From: Marinobacter sp. JH2
GTDB lineage: Bacteria; Pseudomonadota; Gammaproteobacteria; Pseudomonadales; Oleiphilaceae
NCBI RefSeq assembly: GCF_004353225.1
Contig: NZ_CP037934.1
Span: forward strand, 2,356,001 to 2,420,000
Direction of reading: 5' to 3'
DNA: 64,000 nt
A program made the translations under genes and the position numbers. The notes under the pieces were generated by a model. The model ran no database searches and had not been told where the DNA came from. It worked only from the letters and a program-made list of their open reading frames with translations. This document shows positions 22,837-32,489 of this stretch, in pieces; the stretch's first letter is position 1, and every line of letters starts with the position of its first letter.

Positions 22837-22864
22837 ATTCTGACAGCGGGAAACTCGCTGTCAA
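22837..22864 (-). promoter_or_regulatory. Candidate ilv promoter overlapped by a palindromic operator
   Basis: Minus strand TTGACA (22859-22864), 16 bp, CAGAAT (22837-22842). The spacer and parts of both hexamers are filled by an inverted repeat TGACAGCG-N7-CGCTGTCA (22841-22863), the geometry of a dimeric repressor site. The regulator is unknown. Confidence 0.5.
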
Positions 22865-23011
22865 TAGCCGTTGTGGCTTAATTGGCACCATTTTATGCTC
22901 TTCTCTGCCATACTGCGCAAATATCCATGCTAGAGTTTTGAACCAGACGAAAGAAAAACCTTTGCACTGGTGGCACCATCTACAGGCGATAAACGAACAA
23001 CGGGCAACGAC

Positions 23012-23488
23012 ATGAACCGAAAGATACTGATATTTTCTATTCTGATGGCCGCGACTCCCGGCCTGGCCGCTGATAGTTCAGTATACAAATGGACGGACGA
23101 CAACGGCGTAACCCATTTTGGCGATCGACAACCAACCGGCAAGAAAGCCCAGCAGGTCAATGTTCGCTCGGGCACCAGCCGAAACACCAGTTCGAACCGA
23201 GCGACCCCGCAAGAACGCCTGAACCAGCTTGAAGAGCAACAGCAGGCAACCGCCGAACGAAAGAAAGAATCCGCGGTTGAAGAAGCCAATCGCAAGCAGC
23301 GCGAGGCCAACTGCGAAACCGCCAAAGCTAACCTGAAAGTGATCAGCAGCAACGCGCGCATTCGGGTTGAAGAGAATGGCGAGCAGCGTTACCTGAGCCC
23401 GGAAGAAATCGACGTGCAACGGGAAAAATTCGAAGCGTTTGCAGAAGAGAACTGCGGCCCAGCTCCGGATAACAACACGGACCAGTAA
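23012..23488 (+). CDS. DUF4124 domain periplasmic protein
   Basis: The 158-residue protein has a signal peptide (residues 1-20, LMAATPGLAA) and a DUF4124 domain (about 24-50) with YKWTDDNGVTHFGDRQP, the family signature. A charged, Gln/Glu/Lys-rich helical segment follows (about 65-110) and two cysteines (one in EANCETA, one in EENCGPAP) could form a disulfide. Function of DUF4124 proteins is unknown. The ATG at 23012 is chosen because it directly precedes the signal peptide; an in-frame ATG 14 codons upstream would spoil it. It faces clpB across a terminator and is divergent from ilvI. Confidence 0.85.
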   Translation: MNRKILIFSILMAATPGLAADSSVYKWTDDNGVTHFGDRQPTGKKAQQVNVRSGTSRNTSSNRATPQERLNQLEEQQQATAERKKESAVEEANRKQREANCETAKANLKVISSNARIRVEENGEQRYLSPEEIDVQREKFEAFAEENCGPAPDNNTDQ

Positions 23489-23499
23489 CGTGCATCGAT

Positions 23500-23536
23500 A
23501 AAAAAGCCAGAGGACTCACAGCCCCAGGCTTTTTTA
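23500..23536. terminator. Bidirectional terminator between the DUF4124 gene and clpB
   Basis: Outer stem AAAAAAGCC/GGCTTTTTT with a weaker AGAGG/CCCCA inner part; A-run on one side and T-run on the other serve both convergent genes. Confidence 0.65.
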
Positions 23537-23560
23537 TTACGGTCAATTCTGGCTGACAGC

Positions 23561-26137
23561 TTATGCTTTCGTAAACGTTAGCTCACTTCCATCCACCTTG
23601 GCTTTGACTGTATCGCCAGACACAAACTCTCCTTGCAGCAGCTTCTGCGCCAACGGATTTTCGATTAAACGTTGAATCGCTCGCTTCAACGGACGTGCGC
23701 CATACACCGGGTCGTAACCCACCTCCGCCAGCAAATGCAGAGCCTCTTCACCCAGCTCCAGATTCATATCCTGTTCCTTCATACGTTTCGCCAGATTCTC
23801 AATCTGAATGCTCGCAATACCCTGAATCTGGCTCTCGGCCAACGGATGGAACACCACCACGTCGTCAACACGGTTGATAAATTCCGGCCGGAAGTGGGTG
23901 CCAACGACCTCCATGACCGCGGACTTCATGTCTTCATAGTTCTCTTCGCCGGCTTTCTCCTGAATGATGTGAGAGCCCAGGTTCGAGGTCATCACTACCA
24001 CCGTATTGCGGAAGTCCACCGTACGCCCCTGACTATCCGTCAGACGACCATCGTCCAGCACTTGCAACAGAATGTTGAATACATCCGGGTGCGCCTTTTC
24101 CACCTCATCCAACAAGAGCACAGAGTATGGCCGACGGCGAACCGCTTCGGTCAGGTAACCACCCTCTTCGTATCCTACGTACCCTGGAGGCGCACCAATC
24201 AAGCGAGCCACGGCGTGCTTCTCCATGAACTCGGACATATCAATGCGCACCATGGCGTCTTCGGTATCAAACAGGAACGCCGCCAAGGCTTTACACAGCT
24301 CGGTTTTACCGACACCGGTCGGCCCAAGGAACAAGAAAGAACCGTTGGGGCGGTTGGGATCAGACAAACCAGCACGGGAACGACGCACGGCGTTAGAAAC
24401 CGCTTCCACCGCTTCGTTCTGACCAATCACCCGGCCATGCAGCGCCTCTTCCATACGCATCAGCTTGTCGCGCTCACCTTCCATCATTTTGGAAACGGGG
24501 ATGCCGGTCCACTTCGACACAATCTCGGCAATTTCTTCCTCGGTGACGCGGTTGCGAAGCAGTGTCATCTCCATCATTTCAGCTTGGCTCGCCATATCCA
24601 GTTGCCGTTCAAGCTCTGGAATCTTGCCGTACTGCAGCTCCGACATTTTACCTAGGCCGCCACTACGGCGAGCATTTTCTAAATCAATTCGGGTTTGTTC
24701 CAGCTCGCTTTTGATTTTCTGAGAACCGTGTAGAGCGGCCTTTTCCGTGTTCCAAATTTCTTCCAGATCCGCGTACTCACGTTCGACATCGCCAATCACA
24801 GACGACAACTCTTCCAAACGCTTTTTGGAAGCCGCATCGGTTTCTTTTTTCAGCGCTTCGCGCTCAATTTTGAGCTGGATCAGGCGTCGCTCGAGCCGAT
24901 CCAGCGCTTCCGGCTTGGAATCCATTTCCATACGGATCTGACTGGCGGCTTCGTCTACCAAATCAATGGCCTTATCCGGCAACTGACGATCGGTGATGTA
25001 CCGGTGCGACAATTTAGCCGCGGCAATGATAGCCCCGTCTGTCACCTCCACCCCATGGTGAACCTCGTAACGCTCCTTAAGGCCCCGAAGAATGGCTATG
25101 CTGTCTTCTTCGGTCGGTTCAGTGACCAACACCTTCTGGAACCGACGCTCCAAGGCTGCGTCTTTCTCAATATTCTCTCGATACTCGTTCAGGGTGGTAG
25201 CACCAACGCAATGCAGCTCACCTCGCGCCAACGCGGGCTTGAGCATATTACCTGCATCCATCGACCCTTCCGCTTTACCGGCACCAACCATCGTGTGAAG
25301 CTCATCGATAAAGAGAATGATCTGACCTTCCTGTTTCGACAGTTCGTTCAGAACCGCTTTCAGACGCTCTTCAAATTCACCGCGAAACTTGGCTCCGGCG
25401 ATCAACGCTCCCATATCGAGCGACAGTACTTTCTTCTCTTTCAGACTGTCCGGCACTTCACCATTCACAATACGCTGCGCCAAACCTTCGACAATGGCGG
25501 TTTTACCGACCCCCGGCTCACCGATGAGCACCGGGTTATTCTTACGGCGACGCTGCAATACTTGAATGGTGCGGCGAATTTCGTCGTCCCGGCCAATCAC
25601 CGGGTCCAACTTGCCGGCAACGGCCTGTTCGGTCAGATCGATGGTGTACTTCGACAACGCCTGTCGATTTTCTTCCGCCCCGGGATCATTCACAGCTTCA
25701 CCACCTCTCACGTCATCGATGGCCTTTTCCAAAGCCACTTTGTCTACACCGTGCTCACGCAGGATACGGCCGAGCGACCCTCGGTCTTCAACCGCTGCCA
25801 GCAAGATCAGTTCACTGGAAATAAACTGATCGCCACGCTTTTGGGCCAATTTGTCGGAAATGTTAAAAAGACGCCCCATGTCGTTGGACATGGAAACATC
25901 CCCGCCGTTACCTTGCACTTCTGGCAGGGTTTCAATTTCACTGGCAGCGGCCTGACGCACCCGGCTGGGCTCCACACCCACTTGCTGCAAGAGTGGTTTG
26001 ACGGATCCGCCCTGCTGGTCGAGCAAAGCCAGCATCAAATGCACGGGCTCAATAAAGTTGTGGTCTTTTCCGACTGCAATCGACTGAGCGTCTGCGAGGG
26101 CGCCCTGTAACTTGCTGGTCAACTTATCAATTCTCAT
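23561..26137 (-). CDS. clpB: Disaggregase chaperone ClpB
   Basis: The 858-residue AAA+ protein rescues aggregated proteins together with DnaK. Domains in order: N-domain (1-145), NBD1 with Walker A GEPGVGKT (about 206), the long coiled-coil middle domain (about 400-520, rich in Glu/Lys/Leu heptads), NBD2 with GPTGVGKT (about 605), and a C-terminal D2-small domain. The frame opens upstream, and ATGs at 26143 (MAMRID) and 26137 (MRID) both follow GGGGAAAT; I use MRID by family precedent. A sigma-32-like promoter lies about 100 bp upstream, fitting heat-shock control. pgeF is upstream on the same strand. Confidence 0.97.
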   Translation of the reverse strand: MRIDKLTSKLQGALADAQSIAVGKDHNFIEPVHLMLALLDQQGGSVKPLLQQVGVEPSRVRQAAASEIETLPEVQGNGGDVSMSNDMGRLFNISDKLAQKRGDQFISSELILLAAVEDRGSLGRILREHGVDKVALEKAIDDVRGGEAVNDPGAEENRQALSKYTIDLTEQAVAGKLDPVIGRDDEIRRTIQVLQRRRKNNPVLIGEPGVGKTAIVEGLAQRIVNGEVPDSLKEKKVLSLDMGALIAGAKFRGEFEERLKAVLNELSKQEGQIILFIDELHTMVGAGKAEGSMDAGNMLKPALARGELHCVGATTLNEYRENIEKDAALERRFQKVLVTEPTEEDSIAILRGLKERYEVHHGVEVTDGAIIAAAKLSHRYITDRQLPDKAIDLVDEAASQIRMEMDSKPEALDRLERRLIQLKIEREALKKETDAASKKRLEELSSVIGDVEREYADLEEIWNTEKAALHGSQKIKSELEQTRIDLENARRSGGLGKMSELQYGKIPELERQLDMASQAEMMEMTLLRNRVTEEEIAEIVSKWTGIPVSKMMEGERDKLMRMEEALHGRVIGQNEAVEAVSNAVRRSRAGLSDPNRPNGSFLFLGPTGVGKTELCKALAAFLFDTEDAMVRIDMSEFMEKHAVARLIGAPPGYVGYEEGGYLTEAVRRRPYSVLLLDEVEKAHPDVFNILLQVLDDGRLTDSQGRTVDFRNTVVVMTSNLGSHIIQEKAGEENYEDMKSAVMEVVGTHFRPEFINRVDDVVVFHPLAESQIQGIASIQIENLAKRMKEQDMNLELGEEALHLLAEVGYDPVYGARPLKRAIQRLIENPLAQKLLQGEFVSGDTVKAKVDGSELTFTKA

Positions 26138-26230
26138 AGCCATATTTCCCCGATTAGCTTCTGCGCGCCGAAATTTCCACACATAGATAGGGGCGCGGAA
26201 CGAAAGGCATTCGCGATGTCTTGTTAACTA

Positions 26231-26258
26231 ATGTAGGGGCTAGAAAAGAGACTTCAAG
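26231..26258 (-). promoter_or_regulatory. Sigma-32 (heat-shock) promoter for clpB
   Basis: Minus strand CTTGAA (26253-26258), 13 bp, CCCCTACAT (26231-26239), close to the heat-shock consensus CTTGAAA-N11-16-CCCCATNT. It lies in the pgeF-clpB gap, so clpB can be induced alone. Confidence 0.75.
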
Positions 26259-26295
26259 GAAGGCAAACGAAATAATGTCAGAAAATTGACGCCCG

Positions 26296-27051
26296 TCAGG
26301 CAAGCCAGACCAAAGTTGCCATACGGCCTGTCTGGCCGTCTCGGCGATAGGAATAAAATCGCTCAGGATCATCCACTGTGCACAATCCTCCCCCGGAGAT
26401 ATCGGAAACCCCTGCGCGGGAGAGACGCAAACGGGCTAATTCATAAATGTCTGCGATAAAATGCCCGGGGCGTGCACCTTGTTCGGAGAAGGCGTAGGCC
26501 GACTCGGACTGCTGCTCGACGAACGCCGCTCGCACCTCCGGGCCCACTTCGAAGTTCGCTGGCCCTATTGATGGCCCGAACCACGCGGTCAGCTTTGATG
26601 GCTCCACCGCCATGGCACGAATCAGATTTTCCAGCACACCGCCGCATAGGCTCCGCCAACCGGCATGGGCAGCACCAACCACCCTTCCATCACAGTCAGC
26701 CAAAATCACCGGCAGGCAATCCGCCGTTAGAATAGCGCAAACCACGCCTTGTTCACGGGTGAAGCTGGCGTCGGCATCGGGGCAGTTGTTCAAGTTATCG
26801 CGTGTAAGCTCTACCACCCACGTGCCGTGCACCTGATTCAGCCACCCAAGCTGATCGGAGTTGACACCCATGAACGTGGCCAAGCATTGACGATTCCGGG
26901 CCACGTCAACCGGGTTATCGCCCACATGCACACCCAGGTTTAACGATTGCCAGGGCGATTGACTCACCCCACCTTTTCGGGTGGTACAGAGTGCCTGTAC
27001 CCGCGCAGATACAGGCCAGTCAGGCCGGAGCAGATTGCTTTCAGAAATCAT
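26296..27051 (-). CDS. pgeF: Purine nucleoside phosphorylase PgeF (YfiH, multicopper-oxidase-like fold)
   Basis: The 251-residue protein is of the DUF152/YfiH family, zinc-dependent purine nucleoside phosphorylases; E. coli PgeF was also linked to peptidoglycan-precursor editing. The metal site is visible as the His of LNQVHG, the Cys of LTADCLPV and the His of GAAHAGWR; FYSYRRDG closes the family pattern. Length is typical. It overlaps rluD by 11 bases, the widespread rluD-pgeF pair, and precedes clpB. Confidence 0.94.
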   Translation of the reverse strand: MISESNLLRPDWPVSARVQALCTTRKGGVSQSPWQSLNLGVHVGDNPVDVARNRQCLATFMGVNSDQLGWLNQVHGTWVVELTRDNLNNCPDADASFTREQGVVCAILTADCLPVILADCDGRVVGAAHAGWRSLCGGVLENLIRAMAVEPSKLTAWFGPSIGPANFEVGPEVRAAFVEQQSESAYAFSEQGARPGHFIADIYELARLRLSRAGVSDISGGGLCTVDDPERFYSYRRDGQTGRMATLVWLA

Positions 27052-28018
27052 TTTCTTCCAGTTCTAGGGCGTGCTTACGCAATGCCGCTATGAGCTGAAC
27101 CATATCTTCCGGCAACTCGACTTCCCAACTCAAGGTTTCACCGGTTTCCGGGTGCTCCAGCGTCAACTTGCGAGCGTGCAAAGCTTGACGATTGAACGCG
27201 GCCAGCTCAACCCGAAGCTCCTCGGTTGTGCCCTTGGGCAGACGCAGACGGCCGCCATACACCGGATCACCCACCAGCGGGTGCCTTACATGAGTCATGT
27301 GCACACGGATCTGGTGCGTTCGGCCACTTTCCAGCTTACAGCGCACATGAGTATGGGCTGCAAAACGCTCAATCAAGCGGTAGTGGGTTACCGCAGGCTT
27401 GCCGGATGACACCACCGCCATACGCTTGCGATCTTGCGGGTGGCGGCCAATGGGTGCGTCCACCGTGGCGCCACCGGTCAACGAACCCACCACTACTGCT
27501 TCGTATTCCCGGCCCATGGTGCGTTCCTGGAGCTGGTTTACCAGCGAGGTGTGGGCAATCAAACTTCTGGCCACGACCATAATACCCGACGTGTCTTTAT
27601 CCAGACGGTGCACAATACCGGCACGAGGCAGGTTTTCGACCTCGGGCGCGTAGTTCAAAAGCGCGTTCACCAAAGTGCCGTCGGCATGACCCGCTGCCGG
27701 GTGCACTACCAAGCCAGCCGGCTTATTGATGACCAGCAAATGCTCGTCTTCATAAACGATATCGAGCGTGATGGGCTCTGCCTCCCACGTCACTTTGACT
27801 TCCGGCTCGGCATCCAGCTCAAGCACATCGTTGAGCATCACCTTGTCTCTGGGCTTGCAGGTTTTGCCATTAACCGTCAGTACGCCGCTTTTAATCCACG
27901 ACTGCAAACGGGAGCGGGAATGCTCGGGCATCAACTCGGCCGCCGCCTGATCGAGTCGTTTATCGCTCAAACCCGGAGGGATTTTGAACTGGCCGGTGAT
28001 TCTGTTTTCGGAAGACAT
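27041..28018 (-). CDS. rluD: 23S rRNA pseudouridine(1911/1915/1917) synthase RluD
   Basis: The 325-residue enzyme modifies helix 69 of 23S rRNA. An N-terminal S4 RNA-binding domain (about 15-75) precedes the catalytic domain with HRLDKDTSGIMVVAR, whose first Asp is the catalytic residue, and with GRTHQIRVHMTHVRHPLVGDPVYGG. ATG 28016-28018 has GAGG close upstream and is preferred to a GTG six codons earlier. The promoter region is shared divergently with bamD. A 7-bp hairpin ACATCGG/CCGATGT (28057-28077) lies in the rluD 5' region. Confidence 0.96.
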   Translation of the reverse strand: MSSENRITGQFKIPPGLSDKRLDQAAAELMPEHSRSRLQSWIKSGVLTVNGKTCKPRDKVMLNDVLELDAEPEVKVTWEAEPITLDIVYEDEHLLVINKPAGLVVHPAAGHADGTLVNALLNYAPEVENLPRAGIVHRLDKDTSGIMVVARSLIAHTSLVNQLQERTMGREYEAVVVGSLTGGATVDAPIGRHPQDRKRMAVVSSGKPAVTHYRLIERFAAHTHVRCKLESGRTHQIRVHMTHVRHPLVGDPVYGGRLRLPKGTTEELRVELAAFNRQALHARKLTLEHPETGETLSWEVELPEDMVQLIAALRKHALELEENDF

Positions 28019-28189
28019 CAAGCCTCGCTTCGCCACTATGCTTTCAAATGTAAGGACATCGGCTTAGTACCGATGTTACGTTTCAGTCAGATTAGCCGGA
28101 GATACTTGCGTTAACACTGCACATGGGCAGCCTTCCCCGTTACAATGGCCAATCCAATCATAAGTCTGACCATTATACGGGATTCCGGC

Positions 28190-29023
28190 ATGAGATCAGT
28201 TGTCCGATTACTGCTACTTTCCACAATCATAGCGCTGGCTGCCGGCTGCGCCTCCAACAAAGACGTGGAAGTGCTACCGGAACAAACCTACTACGAGAAC
28301 GCGCGTAAGGCCATGAACGCCGGCAACTTCAACGAAGCTGAGCAAAGCCTGGATGCCCTCGAAACGTATTACCCTTTCGGTCGTTATGCAGAACAGGCAC
28401 AGCTGGACCTGATCTACGCCCGCTACCAGAACCTTGATCTTGAAGGCGCCCGGGCCGCAGCCGACCGCTTTATGCGCCTGAACCCGCAAAGCGAGCTACT
28501 GGACTACGCTCTTTATATGCGCGGTTTGGCTTCCTACAATCTGGATCTAGGCCTCGCCGCCCGCTACTTCCCGATCGATGCTTCCGCACGTAATCCGGGT
28601 GAACAACTTCAGGCGTTCCGTGATTTATCGCAATTGCTGAGCCGCTTCCCTGACAGCGAGTACGCCCCAGATGCCCGCCAACGCATGATCTCAATTCGCA
28701 ACCGCATGGCCGAATTGGAAATACACGCTGCACGCTACTACATCAAACGAGAAGCCTATGTGGCGGCCAACAACCGCGCACGCTACGTTGTCGAGAATTA
28801 TCCGTCTTCGCCGGCGGTTGAAGATGCACTGATCATTTTGGCAGACACCTTCCTGTTTATGGATCTGAGGAAAGGCGCCAGTGATGCCATTGCCACGCTG
28901 CGAAAAAACTTCCCGGAAAGTGAAGCCTTCGACAGCAACGGCAAGTTTCAGGCAAACCAGTTCGAACGGCAAAACCGCTCGCTCCTGAACGTTGTCACCT
29001 TCGGGCTATTGGGCGGCAAGTAA
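28190..29023 (+). CDS. bamD: Outer membrane assembly lipoprotein BamD
   Basis: The 277-residue lipoprotein is the essential BamD subunit of the beta-barrel assembly machine. The signal peptide ends in the lipobox LAAGC (residues 18-22), and tetratricopeptide repeats follow: YYENARKAMNAGNFNEAEQSLDALE, then AQLDLIYARYQNLDLEGARA and later repeats. ATG 28190 directly precedes the signal sequence; an upstream in-frame ATG would add a polar prefix. It is convergent with nadE, with only 11 bases between the stop codons, both lying within one hairpin. Confidence 0.96.
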   Translation: MRSVVRLLLLSTIIALAAGCASNKDVEVLPEQTYYENARKAMNAGNFNEAEQSLDALETYYPFGRYAEQAQLDLIYARYQNLDLEGARAAADRFMRLNPQSELLDYALYMRGLASYNLDLGLAARYFPIDASARNPGEQLQAFRDLSQLLSRFPDSEYAPDARQRMISIRNRMAELEIHAARYYIKREAYVAANNRARYVVENYPSSPAVEDALIILADTFLFMDLRKGASDAIATLRKNFPESEAFDSNGKFQANQFERQNRSLLNVVTFGLLGGK

Positions 29024-29043
29024 GGCCTAACGCCTTACTTGCC
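29015..29043. terminator. Symmetric hairpin spanning both bamD and nadE stop codons
   Basis: Perfect 12-bp stem GGCAAGTAAGGC/GCCTTACTTGCC with a five-base loop. The bamD TAA lies in one arm and the nadE TAA in the other. No U-run is present on either side. Confidence 0.65.
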
Positions 29044-30699
29044 GATTTTCCAGCCGTTGGTAATCGGATACCGGCGGTCTTTGCCAAAGCCGCGCTCGGT
29101 AATCCGCACGCCAATCGGCGCCTGCCGGCGCTTGTACTCGTTGATATCCACCAAGCGAGTCACCCTTTCCACATCGGCACGCTCATACCCTTCCGCCACG
29201 ATCGCTTCAGCGCTGTAATCCCGCTCAACGTAGAGATGCAAAATAGCATCGAGCGTGTCGTAGCCGGGCAGACTGTCTTCGTCTTTTTGATCCGGAGCCA
29301 GCTCGGCCGAAGGCGGCCGGGTAATCACCCGCTCCGAAATCACCGGCGCCAAGGTGTTTCGATAACGGGACAAACGAAACACCAGCGTTTTCGGCACATC
29401 TTTAAGCACATCAAAACCGCCAGCCATATCGCCGTATAAGGTGGAATAGCCCACCGCCAGCTCGCTCTTGTTGCCGGTCGTTAACACCAGCGAACCAAAC
29501 TTGTTGGACAGCGACATCAACAATACTCCGCGCAAGCGGGCCTGCAGGTTTTCCTCGGTGGTATCCGGCTGAGTACCTTGGAACGGCGTTTCCAGAGTTT
29601 TCATGAACACGTCGTACATGGGTTCAATAGAAAAAACGTCATACTGTACGCCCATGGTAGTGGCCTGAGCTTCCGCGTCTTCCAAACTCGCACTTGAGGT
29701 GTAGCGGAACGGCATCATCACTGCCCTAACACGCTCTTTGCCGAGCGCATCCACCGCAATCGCCAGGGTCAGGGCCGAATCGATCCCCCCGGATAATCCC
29801 AGCACGACAGATTTAAAACCGTTCTTGTTCACGTAATCCCGCACGCCGATTACCAAGGCGTTGTATACATTAGCCTCGAGCGAAGGCTCGGGGCACGGCA
29901 GTTGCGACACAGGCTGGCAATGGTGCTCGCATAAGAACTCGACCGGAAACAAACCTTCTTTAAATTGTGGGACTTCAGCGGCAAGCGTGCCCGAATGGTC
30001 AACCACCATTGAACCGCCATCAAACACCAGCTCGTCTTGGCCACCCATCAGATTGACGTAAACAATGCTCACATTGTTATTGGCAGCCTTACGCTCCAGC
30101 AGCGCTTTACGACGGGCCTGTTTGTCGATGTCGTACGGTGAGGCATTCAGGTTCAAAATGAGCTGAGCTCCCGCCGCCGCCGCATCTTCAACCGGGCCAT
30201 CAGCCCAGATATCCTCACACACCGTCAGGCCAATCTGTACACCTTTGATGTTCAAGACTTGGGCATTCTGTCCTTCGGCGAAATAACGCTTTTCGTCGAA
30301 CACCTGGTAATTGGGCGGGCACCGTTTGAAATACCGCCCTACCAAAGCACCATCTTCGATAACCAGAGCTGCGTTGTAGAGCAAACCACCCGAACGCACC
30401 GGCGCCCCAACAACAATCGCCGGCTCCAGCTTCGCCTGCTTAAGCTGCTCAATAGCCTCCGACACACGAATGCCCAAGCTTGGGCGCAGCAGGAGATCTT
30501 CCGGCGGGTAGCCGGTTATACACAGTTCCGGAAAGACCACGATATCGGCCTGATGCTCTTGCCAAGCTTCACGCGCGGCCTGAATAACCCGCTCGGTGTT
30601 ACCTGGGATATCTCCTACCAGAAAATCCAATTGGGCCATTACCACCTGCAACTTTTTCACGGGGCTAGCTTCCTCGGATACTTTACCGGGTGCCGTCAT
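29035..30699 (-). CDS. nadE: Glutamine-dependent NAD+ synthetase
   Basis: The 554-residue enzyme makes NAD from nicotinate adenine dinucleotide using glutamine as nitrogen source. The N-terminal nitrilase-type glutaminase domain (about 15-260) shows the Glu of FPELCITGYPPEDLL, the Lys segment and the Cys of LTVCEDIW. The C-terminal ammonia-ligase domain (about 290-554) has the PPi loop LGLSGGIDSALTLAIA. CAGGAG lies about 9 bases before the ATG. It is divergent from pilS and convergent with bamD. A TATAAT-like box (30738-30743) could belong to its promoter. Confidence 0.97.
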   Translation of the reverse strand: MTAPGKVSEEASPVKKLQVVMAQLDFLVGDIPGNTERVIQAAREAWQEHQADIVVFPELCITGYPPEDLLLRPSLGIRVSEAIEQLKQAKLEPAIVVGAPVRSGGLLYNAALVIEDGALVGRYFKRCPPNYQVFDEKRYFAEGQNAQVLNIKGVQIGLTVCEDIWADGPVEDAAAAGAQLILNLNASPYDIDKQARRKALLERKAANNNVSIVYVNLMGGQDELVFDGGSMVVDHSGTLAAEVPQFKEGLFPVEFLCEHHCQPVSQLPCPEPSLEANVYNALVIGVRDYVNKNGFKSVVLGLSGGIDSALTLAIAVDALGKERVRAVMMPFRYTSSASLEDAEAQATTMGVQYDVFSIEPMYDVFMKTLETPFQGTQPDTTEENLQARLRGVLLMSLSNKFGSLVLTTGNKSELAVGYSTLYGDMAGGFDVLKDVPKTLVFRLSRYRNTLAPVISERVITRPPSAELAPDQKDEDSLPGYDTLDAILHLYVERDYSAEAIVAEGYERADVERVTRLVDINEYKRRQAPIGVRITERGFGKDRRYPITNGWKIGK

Positions 30700-30793
30700 G
30701 CAAAAAGGCTCCTGTAACTTATTGCCGTTAAAAGGCTATTATAACCACGCACCGACGAGGAATTCTCCTGACTGACAACAGATAACTTCCGAT

Positions 30794-32437
30794 ATGGCTT
30801 CAGACACCCTCACAAGCACTGCCCACTCGCCTTTCGGGCCCCATGCAAAATACCAACAAGTCAGATTATTTCGGGTCTATAACCACTATCGGCTCGTGAT
30901 CAGCATTTTGCTGGCCGGCCTGCTGTTTGTTGAACCCTTCATGGCGGAAGCAAAGTTCCGCTGGCTGAACACCTACCAAATAGGCGCACTGTCCTACTTC
31001 GCCTTGAATGGCTTCCTTGCCCTGTTACTTTTAGCAGGGTTCCATCCCCGTCGACGGCACATCACCTTATCCGTTCTGGCCGACATACTGATCATTCACG
31101 GCTTATTGCTGGCCAGTTCCGGCATCACCAGCGGCTTGGCCAACTTAGTCATTGTATCGGTAGCGGCGGGCAATATCCTTGCCCCGAACCGCCTAGGCAC
31201 CTTCTACGCGGCGCTTGCGACCATCAGTTCGCTGGGCATATCTATCTGGGCCACCCTGACCCTTAATGCCTCTGCTGACGACATTGTTCTCGCTGGTTCT
31301 TTAGGCATTCTGTATTTTGCCGCTGCTTTTGTCTTACAGGGTATTTCTAAACGAGTGATTCGCAGCGAAGCACTGGCTACCAGCCGCGCCAAGAGCATTG
31401 CCGAGCTTGAGCAAATTAACCAACAAATCATCCAGCGCATGCGCACCGGTATTCTCGTGCTGGATCAATTCGGACAAATTCGATTGGCGAATGCCGCTGC
31501 CGAAGAAATGTTATTCGAAGAAGCCGCTACGCATCCCTATGGCATGCGCCAAACCCGCGCGCTTCCTACCCCCTTGAAAGACGGGCTGAACACTTGGCTA
31601 AACGATCACCACGCAAAAATTGAACCGTTCCAAGCCACCCCAACCTCCCCGCTTCTACAGGCCAAACTTACCCAGCTCGATCACGTCCGAGGTGATCTCA
31701 TCCTCGTTTTTATTGAAGACATGAGCAAAATCACCCAACAGGCCCAGCAGATGAAACTGGCGTCTCTGGGACGGCTAACCGCAGGTATCGCTCATGAAAT
31801 CCGAAACCCGCTAGGTGCCATCAGCCATGCGGCCCAGCTCATGGAAGAATCGCCACACATAGACCCCAGCGACCAGCAAATGCTCGACATCATTCGACGA
31901 CACTCCAAGCGAGTTAACGGTATTATCGAGAACATTCTGGACCTGTCGCGGCGGCGTATCGCCAACACCGAACTGGTCGATGTTAGAGTGTGGTTAACCG
32001 GCTTTTGCAACGACTTCCAACAAACTCAGGCCGACAGTGCTCCAGCCTCGATTGAGCTGCAGATTGAAGAGGAGGTTCCCGGCGCACGCTTTGATAAAAG
32101 CCAGATTGAACAAGTGATGGTCAACCTTTGCGACAATGGATTGCGGTACAGTGAGCAGAATACCGGTGAAAAAAGGATACAATTACTGGTTGGCACAACC
32201 CCCGACGGAGAACGGGCCCAAGTTGATATTCGGGATTTTGGTGCGGGCATAGCCCCGGAGTATCGTAACTCAGTATTCGAACCGTTTTTCACCACGGATA
32301 AGAACGGGACCGGGCTTGGGCTTTATCTCGCAAGAGAACTATGCGAAGCAAATCAAGCGCACTTGTCGCTGGTTGAAGACGACGAGCCAGGGTGCCGCTT
32401 TCGCATCACATTCGCTCATCCGGGGCGAATGATTTAG
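30794..32437 (+). CDS. pilS: Type IV pilus sensor histidine kinase PilS
   Basis: The 547-residue kinase pairs with PilR to control pilin transcription. About six membrane segments fill residues 35-190. A linker and PAS-like domain follow (about 205-310, containing QRMRTGILVLDQFGQIRLAN). The dimerisation/phosphoacceptor helix has H334 in GIAHEIRNPLGAISHAAQLM, and the ATP-binding domain shows N (QVMVNLCDNGLRYS), G1 (DFGAGI) and G2 (GTGLGLYLARE) boxes. In P. aeruginosa PilS responds to pilin levels in the membrane. pilR follows 52 bp later. Confidence 0.96.
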   Translation: MASDTLTSTAHSPFGPHAKYQQVRLFRVYNHYRLVISILLAGLLFVEPFMAEAKFRWLNTYQIGALSYFALNGFLALLLLAGFHPRRRHITLSVLADILIIHGLLLASSGITSGLANLVIVSVAAGNILAPNRLGTFYAALATISSLGISIWATLTLNASADDIVLAGSLGILYFAAAFVLQGISKRVIRSEALATSRAKSIAELEQINQQIIQRMRTGILVLDQFGQIRLANAAAEEMLFEEAATHPYGMRQTRALPTPLKDGLNTWLNDHHAKIEPFQATPTSPLLQAKLTQLDHVRGDLILVFIEDMSKITQQAQQMKLASLGRLTAGIAHEIRNPLGAISHAAQLMEESPHIDPSDQQMLDIIRRHSKRVNGIIENILDLSRRRIANTELVDVRVWLTGFCNDFQQTQADSAPASIELQIEEEVPGARFDKSQIEQVMVNLCDNGLRYSEQNTGEKRIQLLVGTTPDGERAQVDIRDFGAGIAPEYRNSVFEPFFTTDKNGTGLGLYLARELCEANQAHLSLVEDDEPGCRFRITFAHPGRMI

Positions 32438-32489
32438 GTAACAACGACCATCGGGCGTTAGCAATTCAACAGGGAACCGGTAGCACACC

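Noticed and set aside
23672..26110. Two long plus-strand frames opposite clpB
   Set aside because: Reverse-frame artefacts of a GC-rich, strongly biased gene; no supporting start sites or motifs.
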